Shown in pieces: positions 36,076 through 37,529 of a DNA stretch of 37,529 nucleotides (position 1 is the stretch's first letter; every line of letters begins with the position of its first letter). The DNA lies in the NCBI GenBank assembly GCA_031263565.1, contig JAISFR010000090.1:1-37529 (forward strand), written 5' to 3'. Below the pieces are notes generated by a model that did no database searches, was not told the origin of the DNA, and saw only the letters and a list, made by a program, of their open reading frames with translations. This DNA is from Candidatus Adiutrix sp. GTDB lineage: Bacteria > Desulfobacterota > Desulfarculia > Adiutricales > Adiutricaceae. A program made the translations under genes and the position numbers.

Positions 36076-36926
36076 AGAGCCTGTTCTATATCTTTACAAA
36101 ACTCAAAAGCGGAAGTATAATGGAATAAAATAACAGAAAATGCGGAAACGGTATGAGAGCAGTTTATCCAAGCGGTATCACGCGGGAACAATTCCCGGTG
36201 ACAGAATACTATCTGTAGTAAGCCCGAAAGGCGGCACGCCCCAGAACATACGGCCTGTATAATATTTTTTGCGCGGTTCTGTATGTTCTCAAAGAAGGCG
36301 GTACGTAGCGCGGTTTGCCGCATAATTTTTCCAAGCGGAATATCGTGTGCCACTGTTACCAAATAGGGAACGCGGCGGGTAAAAACGGTGAAGCCCCGCT
36401 GTTTGACCGGGTTTTACAGGAACCGGTCCTGTCCGGACGGGTGATATGCGGGTGCGAACCGAAAACAGCAATGGTAATCATAGACTCCAAAAGTGTTAAG
36501 AACACCGATATGGCCGAAGAAAAGGGGTATGTCGCGGGAAAAAAACTTCAGGGGTAAAGCCGCGCGCCGCCGTTGATACCTGCGGACTGCCGCATGCGGT
36601 CTGGGTGACACCGGCAAACGTGAGCGGCCGGGACGGGGCGGTTGAAATGCTGCGCAAATGCGCTCCCAACCTGTCAAAAGCGGCGAAAACAAAACTTCGC
36701 CGGTGCCGTGACGGTGCTTATTGGCGCGGAAGCGGAGGTGATTAAACGCAATGAGCTTCATAAATTTGTCGTGCTCCCCAGGCGGCGGATGGCCCAGCGC
36801 ACGTTTAGGTGGCTGAAAAAGTTTCGCCGTCTCTGGAAAAACGGCGAACGCAAGATTCATACCACGCTGCAAATGACGGTTCTTGCGTTTATTTCGCTGT
36901 TTCTAAAGAGATATTAAATAGGCTCT
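36076..36926 (+). mobile_element. Decayed IS5-type insertion sequence
   Basis: The ends are imperfect terminal inverted repeats: AGAGCCTGTTCTATATC on the left and, read on the minus strand, AGAGCCTATTTAATATC on the right. The enclosed ~850 bp carry fragments of an IS5-type DDE transposase in several frames. No clear target-site duplication was seen next to the ends. The element is interrupted and should not transpose by itself. Confidence 0.75.
36138..36917 (+). pseudogene. IS5-type transposase, frameshifted remnant
   Basis: Pieces in different plus-strand frames line up in order with an IS5-type transposase. The start MRKRYESSLSKRY lies at 36138; the catalytic-domain piece IIDSKSVKNTDMAEEKGYV, with AGKKLQG, is near 36477-36557 and runs into a stop; DTCGLPHAVWVTPANVSGRDG is around 36575-36640; the end piece, beginning near 36720, contains KRNELHKFVVLPRRRMAQRT and finishes FISLFLKRY with TAA at 36915. 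At least three frame changes and in-frame stops separate them, so no full transposase can be made. The family name is from motif memory and the exact subgroup is not assigned. Confidence 0.78.
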
Positions 36927-37000
36927 AAGAAACCCCTCCCGTTTTCTGTATGATGTGTGTTTGGCCTATGCATTATACCAGATTTGGGCAGGGGTTTCTT
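36927..37000. repeat. 74-bp inverted-repeat element abutting the IS
   Basis: AAGAAACCCCT (36927-36937) is the exact reverse complement of AGGGGTTTCTT (36990-37000), enclosing 52 bases. It begins at the very base after the IS right end. It could be the end of another small mobile element or a long-loop terminator (TATTTT follows). Bases 37001-37101 to its right show nothing recognisable. Confidence 0.55.
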
Positions 37001-37101
37001 TATTTTGCCGAACTCACGTTGATCCAATAATTCTAGAGCATTACCGAAAAAATGCACCGTAGGGTTTCATAAAAATCTGTCAACCTATTTCAGGACTTGA
37101 C

Positions 37102-37405
37102 CGAGGGCTAATGACTGCCCATGTACGAGGGCTAACGGCTCCCCGCACACGAGAGGCAATATAGCCCGTGCGTGAGAGACAGTATAGCCTGCATATGAGA
37201 GTCAGTATGACTCTCACAGACGGGCTAATGACTGCCCTCATACGAGGGCTAATAGCTCCCCGCGCACGAGAGGCAATATAGCCCGTGCGTGAGAGACAGT
37301 ATAGCCTGCATATGAGAGTCAGTATGACGCTCACAGACGGGCTAATGACTGCCCTCATACGAGGGCTAATAGCTCCCCGCGCACGAGGGTTAATAGCTCC
37401 CCGCG
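37102..37405. repeat. 117-bp higher-order tandem repeat (about 2.6 copies)
   Basis: GGGCTAATGACTGCCC recurs at 37105, 37222 and 37339, exactly 117 bases apart. Each 117-bp unit is built of five related sub-repeats of 24, 24, 23, 23 and 23 bases starting CGAGGGCTAA, CGAGGGCTAA, CGAGAGGCAA, TGAGAGACAG and TGAGAGTCAG. Several sub-repeats are themselves inverted repeats, for example GAGAGTCA-GTA-TGACTCTC at 37197-37215. The third copy breaks off after two sub-repeats and then repeats the second one. 117 is divisible by 3, so minus-strand frames remain open, but the low-complexity translation is not protein-like. Confidence 0.88.
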
Positions 37406-37529
37406 TCCATCAAAAATAGGATTTGCCCCGTTTGGGAGACACCATTAAGCAACCCGCCTTGAGTTAAACATATAGTGCTTCTCCCCAAAAGGTATCAATT
37501 CAAAACTGTGGCAATATACCGATCATTGG
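37406..37529. other. AT-rich end of window, nothing recognised
   Basis: No open frame of useful length, repeat or RNA gene was recognised in these last 124 bases after the tandem array. Confidence 0.5.

Noticed and set aside
37080-37358. Minus-strand open frame of 92 codons over the tandem repeat
   Set aside because: It exists only because the 117-bp period is a multiple of three; the translation is low-complexity and has no ribosome site.
37102-37405. CRISPR array
   Set aside because: There are no unique spacers between constant repeats; the whole 117-bp unit recurs, and no cas genes are near.

Overview
The window comes from a GC-rich, strictly anaerobic bacterium, most likely a Desulfobacterota (deltaproteobacterial) relative. 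The main clue is the siroheme-dependent alternative haem pathway (ahbC-hemB-ahbD-ahbA), typical of sulfate reducers and their relatives, together with four-subunit 2-oxoacid:ferredoxin oxidoreductase and nitrogenase-like genes. The last ~2.4 kb is visibly more AT-rich and holds an insertion-sequence remnant and tandem repeats. Taxonomy is inferred from gene content only.

Left part (289-20278, all on the minus strand, read from right to left): a run of 20 closely spaced genes behind one good sigma70-type promoter at 20396-20424. Its order is nifB, cysK, a NitT/TauT-type ABC importer (binding protein, ATPase, permease), five nitrogenase-like genes in the order D2-K2-H-K1-D1, a NifX-like protein, a second NitT/TauT-type importer, a 2-oxoacid:ferredoxin oxidoreductase (gamma, delta, alpha, beta), a phenylacetate-CoA ligase-like enzyme and a class I aminotransferase. 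An IclR-family regulator is divergently transcribed at the head of the run. A promoter-proximal intrinsic terminator lies between the promoter and nifB.

The central candidate is this nitrogenase-like system. It has one very canonical NifH but two different NifD-like/NifK-like pairs. P-cluster-type cysteines are present in all four component-1 subunits. A cysteine in both D-type subunits aligns with the NifD cofactor-binding Cys275, but neither keeps the usual cofactor-binding His442 motif. NifB and a NifX-like carrier indicate that a NifB-derived iron-sulfur cofactor is made; no homocitrate synthase, nitrogenase accessory set or molybdate transporter is seen here. The setting (CysK plus two taurine/sulfonate-type importers) suggests a reductase that cleaves C-S bonds of an imported organosulfur compound and passes sulfide to cysteine synthesis, analogous to but distinct from the methylthio-alkane reductase MarHDK. 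The aminotransferase, oxidoreductase and CoA ligase could process the carbon skeleton or supply low-potential electrons. Function is inference.

Right part (20659-35102): mostly housekeeping genes on the plus strand. These are the IclR regulator, smc and ftsY (overlapping), ahbC-hemB-ahbD-ahbA, a convergent SLT-domain transglycosylase, comEC, a two-cluster ferredoxin-like protein and a zinc-ribbon protein. Tail (35121-37529): AT-rich DNA with a small membrane protein, a DUF2284-like protein, a decayed IS5-type element with terminal inverted repeats, a 74-bp inverted repeat abutting it, and a 117-bp higher-order tandem repeat.
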